Assembly: GCA_004213965.1 (NCBI GenBank)
Contig: SGZI01000005.1
Span: 1-36,428 of the forward strand
Reading direction: 5' to 3'
Source: Flavobacteriales bacterium
GTDB lineage: Bacteria; Bacteroidota; Bacteroidia; Flavobacteriales; Flavobacteriaceae
DNA length: 36,428 bases
Of the stretch, positions 9,358-16,499 are shown in pieces (within the stretch, counting starts at the first letter, position 1; every line of letters starts with the position of its first letter). Position numbers and translations under genes: made by a program. The notes beneath the pieces are model-generated. The model worked only from the letters and a program-made list of their open reading frames with translations, was not told the origin of the DNA and searched no databases.

Positions 9358-10554
9358 ATGATGAGATATTTTCTAGCCCTACTGTTTTGTCTGTCTTTTT
9401 TTTTCAATCAAGCATTGCTCTCCCAGAATAAATCTGATTTAGAACAAAAAAAACAGCAGTTAGCTTCTGATATAAAAAATATCGAACTACTCATTGATAA
9501 ATCGACAAATAAGAAAAGAGAATTACTTACTAATGTAGAGAATCTAAGATTTAAAATTAAACTTCAACAAGACTTAATCATAAATATTAATAATCAATTA
9601 AATTTAATTGTAGAAGAAATTAAGATGAAGAACATAGAATTAAACTCTCTTTTAAGTAAACAAAAAAAAATTAAGGAGGATTATGCAGCTATGGCACTTA
9701 AATCTTATAAGCATAAGTCAAATATTAATAAAATTATGTTTGTATTTTCAGCAACTAATTTTACACAGGCATACAAGCGACTCCAATATTATAAACAATA
9801 TATAAAATATAAGGATAGGCAAATAAAAGAGATTAAACTTACCGCATTGTTAATTGATGAAGTGCTAGGAACCTTAGAATTACAAAAAGAAGTGAAACAA
9901 TCGTTAGTACTTGAAAACCAAATTATAAAAACTACGTTAGATAATGAAAACTTAATACAGGAGAATATTATTAAGGAAATAAAAAAAGATGAAAAAAGAT
10001 ATAGCAATCAAATTAGGGCTAAACAAAAACAAAGTTTAGCAATTGAAAAGAAAATTGAAAAAATAATTGCTGAGGCAACCGCAAAGGCTAATAATAAATT
10101 GCCAGATTTTAAATTAACTGAAGAGGCTAAATTGATTTCAAAAAAGTTTAATGAAAACAAAGGTAAATTACCCTGGCCAGTTGAAAAAGGATTAGTAATC
10201 TTGAGGTATGGTCGTCAACCACACCCAATTGTTAAGACCACTACCATACAAAGCAATGGTGTGAGAATTTTAACTAGCGACAATCAAGAAGTGAGATCTA
10301 TTTTTGATGGAATGGTTTATTCAATAATAGTTTCTAAAAATGGCAGCCATGCAGTTTTAATACAACACGGAAATTTTTTCAGTGTTTATAAAAACCTATC
10401 AGAAATCTTTGTAAAAAAAGGAGATATACTATCTACTAAACAAGCAATAGGGAAGTTGGTTAAAAATAAATCTTCAGGACAGACTATTTTAAATTTTAGT
10501 ATTTTTAATAATGGAGCTACCGAAAACCCATCATCATGGATCTATAAACTTTAA
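9358..10554 (+). CDS. EnvC-like murein hydrolase activator with degenerate M23/LytM domain
   Basis: A 398-residue secreted or periplasmic protein: signal peptide (about 1-22), long coiled coil (about 25-245, rich in K, E, Q, L) and a C-terminal LytM/M23 domain (about 275-395). The LytM fold is recognisable from GRQPHP, VLIQHGNFFSVYKNL and ILNFSIF, but the zinc ligands are missing: there is no H-x3-D after GRQPHP and the usual LHF motif reads LNF. Such inactive domains in EnvC/NlpD act by switching on N-acetylmuramoyl-L-alanine amidases in septum cleavage. I start at ATG 9358 rather than upstream TTG codons inside the previous gene. The stop lies 3 bases from the convergent thioesterase. Confidence 0.85.
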   Translation: MMRYFLALLFCLSFFFNQALLSQNKSDLEQKKQQLASDIKNIELLIDKSTNKKRELLTNVENLRFKIKLQQDLIININNQLNLIVEEIKMKNIELNSLLSKQKKIKEDYAAMALKSYKHKSNINKIMFVFSATNFTQAYKRLQYYKQYIKYKDRQIKEIKLTALLIDEVLGTLELQKEVKQSLVLENQIIKTTLDNENLIQENIIKEIKKDEKRYSNQIRAKQKQSLAIEKKIEKIIAEATAKANNKLPDFKLTEEAKLISKKFNENKGKLPWPVEKGLVILRYGRQPHPIVKTTTIQSNGVRILTSDNQEVRSIFDGMVYSIIVSKNGSHAVLIQHGNFFSVYKNLSEIFVKKGDILSTKQAIGKLVKNKSSGQTILNFSIFNNGATENPSSWIYKL

Positions 10555-10557
10555 TAT

Positions 10558-11064
10558 TTAGCTGAAAAGCGCCATTAATTCAGTAGCATCTTTCGCGTTC
10601 ATTTTCCCTGCTAGAACTAAACTCAATTGTCTTCTTCTTAGGGCTCCATCATACCGTTTTTGTTCTTCTTCTGACTCGGGCTTTATCTTATCTATAGGAA
10701 TTGGCTTACCATTTATGTCAACAGCAACAAATGTATATATAGCCTCATTTGCTTTAATTTGCTGACCTTCAGGGTTATCAACCCAAACATCAATATATAC
10801 CTCCATTGAAGAGTTAAATACTCTAGAAACCTTTGCTTGAATTGTAACTGTGCTGCCTAGTGTTATAGCTCGATCAAATGAAACATGGTTTACAGAACTA
10901 GTCACAACAATTTGTTTAGAATGCCTGCTGGCTGAAATACTAGCAGCCCTATCCATTCTTGCTAGGAGCTCACCTCCAAATAAATTATTTAATATATTGG
11001 TTTCTCCAGGCAACACTGAATTAGTCATTATTGTTAATGATGCTTTAGGAGATTTTATATTCAT
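10558..11064 (-). CDS. Hotdog-fold acyl-CoA thioesterase (YciA/BACH type)
   Basis: A 168-residue single hotdog-domain enzyme expected to hydrolyse acyl-CoA to free acid and CoA in the cytoplasm. Recognisable features are the segment TNILNNLFGGELLARMDRAA with the catalytic Asn/Asp region, TSSVNHVSFDRAI, and the beta-hairpin VTIQAKVSRVFNSSMEVYIDVW. The C-terminal tail (about 125-168) is charged and helical, as in cytosolic acyl-CoA hydrolases. It is the last gene of the minus-strand trio trpS-SPOR-thioesterase, 27 bases after its neighbour, and ends 3 bases from the convergent EnvC-like gene. Confidence 0.9.
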   Translation of the reverse strand: MNIKSPKASLTIMTNSVLPGETNILNNLFGGELLARMDRAASISASRHSKQIVVTSSVNHVSFDRAITLGSTVTIQAKVSRVFNSSMEVYIDVWVDNPEGQQIKANEAIYTFVAVDINGKPIPIDKIKPESEEEQKRYDGALRRRQLSLVLAGKMNAKDATELMALFS

Positions 11065-11091
11065 TATATTATTTTGAGAGAATGCTGATTA

Positions 11092-11979
11092 TTAATCAAC
11101 GTTCTTATATAGCAACCATGCATTAATGTTATGTTCACTTCTAATCCTACTTAATGCATTATAAGCCTCTGCTCTTGTATCATAACTTCCATAGGCCACC
11201 TGATAAAGGCCATAATTGTTTTTTCCAATTTTTCTAGCATCTAAATATCCAATTGTCTTTAGTTGCTCTAGTTTTGTATAGCTGTTTTCTTTAACCCTAA
11301 ATGATCCTGCAACAATATGAAAATCACCATATTGTTTTTTTAGCCTTAATTTTATAGCAGGAAGCGGATTATCAATAATAAATGTTGCTTTTTGAATTTT
11401 ATTTTCAATTTCTTTTTCAGCTGTTTTATATGAAATCATATTAGCTTGATTGATTTCATCCAAATAATTATTAGTAATAAAAGACCCCACAAACAAAGCA
11501 ATAACCAGAATAGCTGCATATTTTACATAGGAATTAACATTATAATTTTTATTAGCATTTGCTCTATTTATTTTGCTTGTTGAAAAACCAGTAAGACCGA
11601 ACGAGCTATTTAAAAAGTTTACTTTATTGGAAGGAATAAAAATATAACTACCATCTTTTAAAGATAATGAGCCAACATTTTTAAACTTCAATTCTTTTCC
11701 CTGATTTAGATATTTTTTATAGACAATTATTTTTTTATTTATTTTTTCTATTGCCTTTTCATGTGAAATATCTTCACACATAGCAATATGATTTGCAAGC
11801 AGCCCATCATTTTCTTTAATACTTGCATTAAATGAAATAATTTTTGAGGGAGGGTAAATTATATTACTGGATTCATCAATAATGGAATGAGTATTTCTAG
11901 TAACAAAAGCTCCTAGATTAGGAAGTATAACACACTCATATCTGTACAGTAAATCTTTAATATAATTATCAAACTTCAT
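11092..11979 (-). CDS. HU-like domain membrane protein with C-terminal SPOR domain
   Basis: A 295-residue protein in three parts. The N-terminal half (about 1-125) starts with YIKDLLYRYECVILPNLGAF and matches the paired HU-like (CCDC81-type) domain found at the start of Bacteroidota SPOR proteins. One membrane helix follows (about 151-170). The C-terminal SPOR domain (about 217-292) has GDFHIVAGSFR and YGLYQVAYGSYDTRAEA and binds denuded glycan strands at division sites. Hence the N-terminus should be cytoplasmic and the SPOR domain periplasmic, a bridge between the cell interior and septal wall. Whether the HU-like part binds DNA is not known. Confidence 0.85.
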   Translation of the reverse strand: MKFDNYIKDLLYRYECVILPNLGAFVTRNTHSIIDESSNIIYPPSKIISFNASIKENDGLLANHIAMCEDISHEKAIEKINKKIIVYKKYLNQGKELKFKNVGSLSLKDGSYIFIPSNKVNFLNSSFGLTGFSTSKINRANANKNYNVNSYVKYAAILVIALFVGSFITNNYLDEINQANMISYKTAEKEIENKIQKATFIIDNPLPAIKLRLKKQYGDFHIVAGSFRVKENSYTKLEQLKTIGYLDARKIGKNNYGLYQVAYGSYDTRAEAYNALSRIRSEHNINAWLLYKNVD

Positions 11980-12034
11980 CTAAAAAATTTATATTTCAAT
12001 ATATAAATAATTAAATATTTAATCAAACAAATAT

Positions 12035-13018
12035 TTAATTATATCCAAGTTTTTTTCGAACTCTAGCCAATACCATCTCCGCAGTTTCACTTGCTTTATT
12101 TGCCCCCTTTTTTAATATGTCATCAAGCACATCAAGGTTGTTTAGATAGTGATCAAATTCTGATCTTTCTTTTGAAAACTTTTCTAAAATTAATTCAAAA
12201 AATTCTTGTTTTGCATGCCCATAACCAAACCCCCCTCTTTCATAATTAGCTTTTAAGTTTTTTATTTGATCATTAGATGCTATCAGCTTGTAAAGATTAA
12301 ATAAATTACAGTTTTTCCAATCCTTTGGCTGTTCAATTGATGTGCTATCAGTTTTTATGGCTTGAATTTGTTTTTTTAATTTTTTCTCATCTAGAAAAAT
12401 GTCTATTAGATTGTTTTTGCTTTTACTCATTTTTTGACCGTCTATACCTGGTATTGACATATTTTCTGAATTGAGTTCTGCTTCAGGAATTATAAATGTT
12501 TCACCATTGACATTATGAAACCTGTTTGCAACGTTTCTTGTCATTTCTAGATGTTGGAGCTGGTCTTTACCAACAGGGACAAGATTAGCATCATATAAAA
12601 GTATATCTGCAGCCATTAGCATAGGATAGTTAAATAGACCTGAATTAACATCTTTTAATCTGTCCTGTTTATCTTTAAAACTATGAGCAAGAGCTAATCT
12701 TGAATAGGGAAAATAGCAACTAAGATACCATGCAAGTTCAGTAACTTGAGGGACATCACTTTGTCTATAGAAAACACTGCTTGTATAATCTAGGCCAAAA
12801 GCAAGCCATGCTGCTGCAGTAGAATATGTGTTTTTTTTGAGAATGTCAGGGTTTTTAATTTGAGTAATGGAATGTAAATCTGCAATAAATAAATAGGATT
12901 CATAATTTTTTTTCTGAGACATATTAATTGCAGGAATAATAGCGCCTAATATGTTACCAAGGTGGGGAGTCCCAGTACTTTGAATTCCGGTTAAAATTCT
13001 TTTCTTGTTTTTATCCAT
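12035..13018 (-). CDS. trpS: Tryptophanyl-tRNA synthetase
   Basis: Charges tRNA-Trp with tryptophan; class Ic synthetase of 327 residues. The ATP-binding HIGH-type motif is PHLGN (18-22) and the second signature is KMSKS (196-200), preceded by SIPGIDGQ. Other conserved parts are FIADLHSIT, ADILLYDANLVPVGKDQ and the NVANRFH helix. Length is normal and the ATG at 13018 is unambiguous. A promoter -7 box ends 6 bases upstream of the start, suggesting a leaderless or near-leaderless mRNA. It is divergent from the acyltransferase gene. Confidence 0.97.
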   Translation of the reverse strand: MDKNKKRILTGIQSTGTPHLGNILGAIIPAINMSQKKNYESYLFIADLHSITQIKNPDILKKNTYSTAAAWLAFGLDYTSSVFYRQSDVPQVTELAWYLSCYFPYSRLALAHSFKDKQDRLKDVNSGLFNYPMLMAADILLYDANLVPVGKDQLQHLEMTRNVANRFHNVNGETFIIPEAELNSENMSIPGIDGQKMSKSKNNLIDIFLDEKKLKKQIQAIKTDSTSIEQPKDWKNCNLFNLYKLIASNDQIKNLKANYERGGFGYGHAKQEFFELILEKFSKERSEFDHYLNNLDVLDDILKKGANKASETAEMVLARVRKKLGYN

Positions 13019-13023
13019 TATGA

Positions 13024-13031
13024 CAAAGTTA
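13024..13031 (-). promoter_or_regulatory. -7 promoter box of trpS (leaderless arrangement)
   Basis: Read on the minus strand, this is TAACTTTG, a perfect TAnnTTTG box. If its final G is at -7, transcription begins at about 13017-13018, which is the first base of the trpS ATG. No clear -33 TTG is visible at the usual distance, so confidence is moderate. Confidence 0.5.
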
Positions 13032-13055
13032 AACCTTTTATTAAAATAATTTAGT

Positions 13056-13063
13056 TAGTTTTG
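13056..13063 (+). promoter_or_regulatory. -7 promoter box of the acyltransferase gene
   Basis: TAGTTTTG matches TAnnTTTG. The predicted transcription start, 7 bases after the G, falls at about 13070, which is a GTG codon in frame with the acyltransferase. The TTG at 13061 lies inside this box and is unlikely to be the start. No clear -33 element is seen. Confidence 0.45.
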
Positions 13064-13069
13064 AAACTA

Positions 13070-13825
13070 GTGAAATATTTAAAGTATTTTTTCTGGGGAG
13101 TTTACAATATATGGTTTTATCTATTGGTCACGCTTTTGACAATTTTTGTTATGTGCCCTGCATTTATCATTGTTGCAATAAATAAGAATTGGTATAAGCC
13201 TTTTTATTTCTTTGGAGTGGTTTGGTCCAAGCTTATCCTATTTTTTATGGGATTTTATATAAAGATTGACAAACCTTTGGATTTAGATATAACTCAGCCA
13301 TATGTTTTTGTTGGAAACCATGTTTCCATGATTGATGTAATGGTAATGGTGTCAGTGGCTAAAAGACATGCAATGGTATTTGTTGGGAAAAAAGAGTTAG
13401 AAAAAATCCCAATTTTCGGATATATATATCGAAAAACCATGATATTAGTTGATAGGAGTAGTCCAGAAAGCAGGAGAGCAGTTTTTAATAGCACTAAAGA
13501 AAAAATTAGCAAAGGACGAAATGTTTGTTTATTTCCTGAAGGAACTGTTCCACCTACTGAAATGGAGCTTGGCAAATTTAAACAAGGAGCATTCAGTATA
13601 GCTATTGAGCATCAAATTCCAATAGTTGTATGTACTTTTTTAGACAATAAAAAAAGATTTCCCTGGAGCTTTGGAGGCCTTTTAGCTGCCTCAAAAGGAA
13701 TCCCAGGAGAATTAAGAGTTATGACTCACGAACCTATTTCAACTACTGGCCTAACAATTAACGACATGAAAAACTTAAGCGATAAGGTTAGAAAAATTAT
13801 GCTGGAAGATTTAAAGAAAGTCTAG
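13070..13825 (+). CDS. plsC: 1-acyl-sn-glycerol-3-phosphate acyltransferase (PlsC family)
   Basis: A 251-residue membrane-bound acyltransferase that converts lysophosphatidic acid to phosphatidic acid in phospholipid synthesis. The N-terminal hydrophobic region (about 1-40) anchors it. Motif I is NHVSMID with catalytic His84 and Asp89, motif III is FPEGT (155-159), and between them is [16 protein letters not shown] prefer GTG 13070 over TTG 13061 because the latter overlaps the -7 box; the difference is three residues. The stop TAG overlaps the stop of the convergent recA gene in the palindrome CTAG. An acyltransferase for ornithine or other lipids cannot be fully excluded. Confidence 0.9.
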   Translation: MKYLKYFFWGVYNIWFYLLVTLLTIFVMCPAFIIVAINKNWYKPFYFFGVVWSKLILFFMGFYIKIDKPLDLDITQPYVFVGNHVSMIDVMVMVSVAKRHAMVFVGKKELEKIPIFGYIYRKTMILVDRSSPESRRAVFNSTKEKISKGRNVCLFPEGTVPPTEMELGKFKQGAFSIAIEHQIPIVVCTFLDNKKRFPWSFGGLLAASKGIPGELRVMTHEPISTTGLTINDMKNLSDKVRKIMLEDLKKV

Positions 13826-14817
13826 TTCATTAACTCTTTGATTTGGACTTCAATTTTTTCCATCAATTCGGGATTATCAGTCAGCAATGTCTTTACTGCA
13901 TCTCTTCCTTGACCTAATTTAGTGCCTTCATAACTAAACCAAGATCCACTTTTGTTTATTATTTCTGCATTTACTGCAAGATCTATAATTTCTCCTGCCT
14001 TCGATATCCCCTTACCATACATTATGTCAAACTCTGCTAATTTAAATGGCGGGGCTACTTTGTTTTTAACAATTTTTACACGTGTTCGATTACCGACTAC
14101 ACCGCCATCGCTATTTTTAATTTGAGTTGATCGTCTAATATCTATTCTTATAGACGCATAGAATTTAAGAGCATTTCCTCCTGTTGTTGTTTCAGGATTT
14201 CCAAACATAATACCAATTTTTTCTCGTAGTTGATTGATAAAGAATACTGTGCAATTTGTTTTACTAATTGATGCAGTTAATTTTCTCAGTGCTTGAGACA
14301 TTAACCTTGCATGTAGTCCCATTTTTGAATCACCCATTTCTCCTTCGATTTCACTTTTAGGAGTAAGAGCAGCAACAGAATCAATTATTACCATATCAAT
14401 TGCTCCAGATCTAATCAGATTATCAGTAATTTCTAGAGCTTGTTCTCCATGATCTGGCTGAGAAATTATAAGATTTTCAATATCAACACCAAGATTTTCT
14501 GCATAAAACCTATCAAAGGCATGTTCGGCATCAATAAAGGCAGCAATACCTCCCTTTTTTTGACATTCAGCAATTGCATGCAATGTTAATGTAGTTTTCC
14601 CTGATGATTCAGGCCCATACACTTCAATTACCCTGCCCTTTGGGTATCCTCCAACACCTAATGCAATATCTAACCCAAAAGAACCAGAAGATGTGGCTTC
14701 AACAGTTTTATCTGCTGAATCACCCATTTTCATCACCGTACCCTTACCGTATGTTTTATCTAGCTTTTCTAATGTTAGCTTAAGTGCCTTTAATTTATTT
14801 TCTTTTTCTGATCCCAT
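13822..14817 (-). CDS. recA: Recombinase RecA
   Basis: ATP-dependent strand exchange and SOS co-protease, 331 residues. Walker A is GPESSGKT (68-75); [10 protein letters not shown] is Walker [11 protein letters not shown] and the loop [10 protein letters not shown] (the L2/DNA-binding area) are intact. The C-terminus is short and ends soon after [14 protein letters not shown]. This is slightly shorter than E. coli RecA, which has a longer acidic tail; short tails are common in Bacteroidota. No LexA-type box is evident upstream. It runs convergent to plsC with a 4-base stop overlap and divergent from trhO over 137 bases. Confidence 0.98.
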   Translation of the reverse strand: MGSEKENKLKALKLTLEKLDKTYGKGTVMKMGDSADKTVEATSSGSFGLDIALGVGGYPKGRVIEVYGPESSGKTTLTLHAIAECQKKGGIAAFIDAEHAFDRFYAENLGVDIENLIISQPDHGEQALEITDNLIRSGAIDMVIIDSVAALTPKSEIEGEMGDSKMGLHARLMSQALRKLTASISKTNCTVFFINQLREKIGIMFGNPETTTGGNALKFYASIRIDIRRSTQIKNSDGGVVGNRTRVKIVKNKVAPPFKLAEFDIMYGKGISKAGEIIDLAVNAEIINKSGSWFSYEGTKLGQGRDAVKTLLTDNPELMEKIEVQIKELMN

Positions 14818-14916
14818 TTTTTATTAGTTAATAAATGCTAATTTAGAATAACTTTTTTCAGAATACAATTTTACAGTTAGTTGTTTATTCACTTTTTTCT
14901 ATAAGATAATAAATAT

Positions 14917-14924
14917 TACTTTTG
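14917..14924 (+). promoter_or_regulatory. -7 promoter box of trhO
   Basis: TACTTTTG matches TAnnTTTG; the predicted start of transcription is near 14931, giving a leader of about 24 bases before ATG 14955. A good -33 TTG at the usual spacing is not visible. The box covers a TTG (14922) that would otherwise extend the reading frame. Confidence 0.5.
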
Positions 14925-14954
14925 TACTTAACTAATTTTATAAATAAGTATAGC

Positions 14955-15983
14955 ATGCAACTGTACAATAAACTTAGCTCTGAAGAGCGATCAAAACTTT
15001 TAGATGCTTCAAATAAAAAAAGGACAACACTTTCTTTCTATCAATATGCCAAAATTCATGATCCAAAACAATTTAGAGATCAGTTATTTATTGTATGGAA
15101 TAATCTAGACGCTCTAGGTCGTATTTATGTTGCAAAAGAGGGTATAAATGCACAGCTTTCATTGCCCAGCATGAACTTTATGAAATTTCAAGATCATCTT
15201 AATTCTATAAGTTTTTTAAAAGATATTAGATTAAATGTTGCTGTAGAACAGGATAATAAATCTTTTTTAAAATTAACAATAAAAGTAAGGGACAAAATTC
15301 TTGCAGACGGATTGAATGATGACCTATTTGATGTTACAAAAAAAGGAGTTCATTTAAACGCAAAGGCATTTAATGATTTAATGCAAAAGAATAATTCAAT
15401 TGTTGTTGATATGCGTAATCATTATGAAAGTGAGATAGGACATTTTAAGAATGCAGTTTTACCAGACGTAGATACTTTTAGAGATTCATTAGATATTATT
15501 GAAAAAGATTTGGGCACACACAAGGAAGATAAAAATATAATGATGTACTGTACAGGAGGAATAAGATGCGAAAAAGCAAGTGCGTATTTTAAGTATAAGG
15601 GGTTTAAAAATGTATATCAACTTGAAGGAGGAATAATTGAATATATTCGTCAAGTTAAAGAGGAGAATTTACAAAACAATTTTGTTGGTAAAAATTTTGT
15701 TTTTGATAATAGAAGGGCTGAAAAAATAAGTGATGAAATAATTGCAAGCTGCCACCAATGTGGCGAACCCTTTGATGTCCATACCAATTGCGCAAATGAT
15801 GCCTGTCATTTACTGTTTATTCAATGCAAAAAATGTCAAAAAAAAATGGACAATTGTTGTTCTTATAAGTGCTTAGAAATAAAACAAATGCCATACAAAC
15901 TTCAAAAAAAATTAAGAAAAGGTCAAAAAAACAGCAATGATATATTCAAAAAAGGAAGGACTAAAAATATTACAGTATATTAA
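14955..15983 (+). CDS. trhO: Rhodanese-family tRNA uridine(34) hydroxylase TrhO
   Basis: A 342-residue cytoplasmic enzyme that forms 5-hydroxyuridine at tRNA position 34 in an oxygen-dependent way. It has the N-terminal ferredoxin-like domain (about 25-110, with GRIYVAKEGINAQLS), the rhodanese domain (about 135-245) with active-site loop CTGGIRCEKA (Cys199), and a Cys-rich C-terminal tail (about 275-320: CHQCGEPF, CANDACH, CKKCQKK, CCSYKC), probably zinc binding. ATG 14955 is chosen because the longer TTG start lies in the promoter box. gldH follows 18 bases later, so trhO-gldH-pbp form one likely transcript. Confidence 0.93.
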   Translation: MQLYNKLSSEERSKLLDASNKKRTTLSFYQYAKIHDPKQFRDQLFIVWNNLDALGRIYVAKEGINAQLSLPSMNFMKFQDHLNSISFLKDIRLNVAVEQDNKSFLKLTIKVRDKILADGLNDDLFDVTKKGVHLNAKAFNDLMQKNNSIVVDMRNHYESEIGHFKNAVLPDVDTFRDSLDIIEKDLGTHKEDKNIMMYCTGGIRCEKASAYFKYKGFKNVYQLEGGIIEYIRQVKEENLQNNFVGKNFVFDNRRAEKISDEIIASCHQCGEPFDVHTNCANDACHLLFIQCKKCQKKMDNCCSYKCLEIKQMPYKLQKKLRKGQKNSNDIFKKGRTKNITVY

Positions 15984-16001
15984 AACAATAAAAATTTAGT
16001 C

Positions 16002-16487
16002 ATGTACAATAGACTGTTCATAATAGCTATAATTGCAATATGTTTCTCATGTAAAGATGAAGTCTCCTTTAGTCAATATAATGCTTTGCCAATGGAATGG
16101 CATAAGGATAGCGTAATAAAATTTAATTTTCAAATAAAGAACCCCTCTTTACGTTATAATACATATATAAATTTGAGAGTAGATGAGGAATATATGTTTA
16201 ATAATCTTTTTCTCATCGTAACTTTAAATAACCCTAAAGAAGAACTAATTATTGATACTTTAGAATATCAGATGGCTACTAGCCAAGGTGATTTAATTGG
16301 AAAAAAATTAATAAATGTTGTGGAGAATAAATTAACGCATAAAGAAATGATTTCTTTTTATGAAGGTGTAGAATATGAAATTAAAATCAAACATGCAATG
16401 AGGTCTATAAACAGCTCGGAAGGTCTAGAACTTCTCAAAGGGATTTTAGATGTTGGGTATAGTATCGAAGAAATTAAGAACAAATAA
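16002..16487 (+). CDS. gldH: Gliding motility lipoprotein GldH
   Basis: A 161-residue lipoprotein: hydrophobic signal followed by CFSC (acylated Cys17), then a mature part beginning DEVSFSQYNALP and a beta-rich domain with YNTYINLRVDEEYMFNNLFLIV, the characteristic GldH pattern. GldH is required for gliding and is linked to the type IX secretion machinery in Flavobacterium johnsoniae. It sits immediately upstream of a class A penicillin-binding protein gene (12-base gap), an arrangement I recall from other Flavobacteriia. The spacing to trhO (18 bases) suggests co-transcription. Confidence 0.85.
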   Translation: MYNRLFIIAIIAICFSCKDEVSFSQYNALPMEWHKDSVIKFNFQIKNPSLRYNTYINLRVDEEYMFNNLFLIVTLNNPKEELIIDTLEYQMATSQGDLIGKKLINVVENKLTHKEMISFYEGVEYEIKIKHAMRSINSSEGLELLKGILDVGYSIEEIKNK

Positions 16488-16499
16488 TACAGTCATTAT

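Noticed and set aside
14818-14954. Small gene or regulatory RNA between recA and trhO
   Set aside because: The 137 bases contain promoter-like sequence but no convincing open frame or stable hairpin, and no LexA-type box was recognisable.
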